NCBI GenBank assembly: GCA_030592025.1
Contig: JAUUZX010000073.1
Coordinates: forward strand, 1 to 6,968
Direction: 5' to 3'
DNA length: 6,968 bases
DNA from: a bacterium
Lineage (GTDB): Bacteria; Krumholzibacteriota; Krumholzibacteria; LZORAL124-64-63
The notes below the pieces were generated by a model. That model saw nothing but the letters and a program-made list of their open reading frames with translations, was not told the origin of the DNA and did not search any database. Positions 5,906 to 6,968 of the stretch are shown here, in pieces (the stretch's first letter is position 1; each line of letters starts with the position of its first letter). Made by a program: the position numbers and the translations under genes.

Positions 5906-6694
5906 TCAGAATCGGGCCAGGTACCAGGCCGCCAGTTCCGGTCCCCAGAACAGCAGGGCGGCGGCAGCCAAGGCCAGGAAGGTGCCGAAGGGGAGTTTTG
6001 CGCTACCGTCGAGGCGTCCCCGACCGGCCAGGAGTACCCACAGGGTGCCCAGGAGAGCGCCGCCGAAGACCACGCCGGCCACGGCCCAGGGACCCAGGAA
6101 GGCCCCCACCATGCCCATGAGCATGACGTCGCCGAACCCCATGCCCATGACCCCGCGCACGAGCTTCCAGGACCAGGACACGAGCAGGATCCCCCCGCCC
6201 CCCACGAGCAGACCCAGGATCGATCGGTCGAGCCCCGGCGCCGCGCCGAAGGCGGCCAGCACGAGAGCCGACACCATGCCGGTCACGGTCAGGGTGTGCG
6301 GAATGATCATGTGCTCCGCGTCGATGATGGCCACGTTCAGCAGGAGCAGCAGGAAGACCGACGCCGCCAGGCCGTCGAGGGTGAAGCCGAAGACCAGCAC
6401 CCCTGCCAGGGCGCAGCCGGCCCCCGCCAACTCCACCAGAGGATAGCGCACGGGGATCGGCGCCGCGCAGTGGCGGCACTTCGCCCGCAGCAGCAGCCAA
6501 CTCACGAGGGGGGTGTTGTCGTACCACGCCACCTGCTTCTCACAGAGGGGGCAGAAGGAGCGAGGCCCGACGATGCTCAGATCCCGGGGCAACCGGTAGA
6601 TGAGCACGTTGGAGAAGCTCCCGAAGCAGGCGCCGAAGCCGGCGGCCACGGCCAGGACGAACCACGACGGCAGTCCGGGGATGATGTCGTCCAT
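5906..6694 (-). CDS. pilD: Prepilin peptidase / N-methyltransferase PilD
   Basis: This 262-residue polytopic inner-membrane aspartyl protease cleaves the leader of type IV prepilins and N-methylates the new N-terminal residue. The methylation domain is present: GSFSNVLIYRLPRDLS (25-40) followed by a tetracysteine zinc site (CPLC at 48-51, CRHC at 73-76). The two catalytic Asp are D125 in AIIDAEHMIIP and D189 in GFGD (186-189), spaced as in PilD. About eight hydrophobic segments and the late PFGTFLALAA motif (235-244) complete the fold. The usual Lys two residues after the GxGD Asp is Met191. The open frame extends 47 codons upstream, but that part is the neighbouring gene in another frame. 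The ATG at 6694 has GGAGG 7 bases upstream and directly precedes the first membrane helix. It starts 2 bp after the preceding stop, so the two genes are probably co-transcribed. It may also process type II secretion pseudopilins. Confidence 0.95.
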   Translation of the reverse strand: MDDIIPGLPSWFVLAVAAGFGACFGSFSNVLIYRLPRDLSIVGPRSFCPLCEKQVAWYDNTPLVSWLLLRAKCRHCAAPIPVRYPLVELAGAGCALAGVLVFGFTLDGLAASVFLLLLLNVAIIDAEHMIIPHTLTVTGMVSALVLAAFGAAPGLDRSILGLLVGGGGILLVSWSWKLVRGVMGMGFGDVMLMGMVGAFLGPWAVAGVVFGGALLGTLWVLLAGRGRLDGSAKLPFGTFLALAAAALLFWGPELAAWYLARF

Positions 6695-6696
6695 GA

Positions 6697-6968
6697 TCAG
6701 GCCTCCGGGATGGGGCCGACGAAGTCGTCGCCGTACAGCTTCCGCAATGCGAGCTTCCGCTCGAGCTTGTCGATCATCTTGAGCGCGAGGTCCCGCATGT
6801 CGGGGCTCTTGCTGGCGTCCAGCAGTTCCTTCCACAGGGCCAGGGACACGCGGTCGTCGCCGGCTCGGTAGCGGGCGTAGGCCGCGAAGCGCTGCTCCCG
6901 CTCCGTCGCGTCGGAGCAGCGGCCCGCCATCTCGAACCAGACGGCCGCGCGGGGATAGTCATGGTCCA
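6697..6968 (-). CDS. TPR-like helical protein, C-terminal part (cut by window edge)
   Basis: The last 89 residues are visible, and the frame stays open to the window edge, so the gene starts outside. The sequence is all-helical and looks like degenerate tetratricopeptide repeats: YPRAAVWFEMAGRC (4-17), then FAAYARYRAGDDRVSLALWK, then a helix DMRDLALKMIDKLERKLALR with regular Ala/Leu spacing. It ends in a short polar tail (GDDFVGPIPEA). Such repeats usually serve as protein-protein scaffolds. The stop lies 2 bp before pilD, suggesting an operon and perhaps a pilus-related role, but I cannot name the family. An ATG at 6930 could start a 77-residue protein, but it has no clear ribosome site and would cut the first helix. 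Confidence 0.7.
   Translation of the reverse strand, partial: DHDYPRAAVWFEMAGRCSDATEREQRFAAYARYRAGDDRVSLALWKELLDASKSPDMRDLALKMIDKLERKLALRKLYGDDFVGPIPEA

Noticed and set aside
6695..6835. A 47-codon N-terminal extension of PilD
   Set aside because: It is the TPR-like gene in a different frame; the ATG at 6694 has a good ribosome site and sits at the family start.
1..6968. CRISPR array, tRNA or rRNA genes, insertion sequence or phage attachment site
   Set aside because: No regularly spaced direct repeats, RNA signatures, transposase frames or terminal repeats were seen on either strand.

Overview
The window is a GC-rich bacterial chromosome segment. Every gene I can support lies on the minus strand, so biological reading order runs from high to low coordinates. 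Long plus-strand open frames are antisense shadows produced by the strong G/C bias at third codon positions. An outer-membrane secretin and its periplasmic partners show a diderm (Gram-negative) type IV pilus organism. The compact secretin without visible AMIN domains and the apparently non-lipidated PilP differ from well-studied Proteobacteria. A deltaproteobacterial-type or FCB-type lineage is possible, but the sequence alone does not settle taxonomy.

Layout in transcription order: (1) 6968-6697, the C-terminal part of a helical, TPR-like protein, 2 bp ahead of pilD. (2) 6694-5906, pilD, prepilin peptidase/N-methyltransferase. (3) 5905-5679, a 227-bp intergenic region with several hairpins after pilD and a near-consensus sigma-54 (-24/-12) promoter aimed at pilM. 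(4) 5678-1381, pilM-pilN-pilO-pilP-pilQ, tightly packed with gaps of 12 bp or less or 4-bp overlaps, closed by a strong intrinsic terminator at 1361-1330. (5) 1293-1, aroK-rsmD-coaD, a housekeeping cluster joined by two 4-bp start/stop overlaps; coaD runs off the window.

How the genes work together: PilD cleaves and N-methylates prepilins. PilM (cytoplasmic, actin-like) docks on the N-terminus of PilN. PilN and PilO form the inner-membrane alignment pair, PilP links them across the periplasm, and PilQ forms the outer-membrane pore. The pilus motors (PilB/PilT), the platform protein PilC and the pilins are not in this window. aroK (chorismate pathway), rsmD (16S rRNA methylation) and coaD (coenzyme A) are unrelated in function. 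The pilMNOPQ-aroK order resembles the one known in Proteobacteria, but here a terminator separates the two blocks.

I see no undescribed system. The points most worth a second look are the sigma-54 promoter of the pilM operon, the acidic insertion in PilM, the reduced PilQ/PilP pair, a substitution at a metal-associated Asp in AroK, and the hairpin cluster between pilD and pilM.
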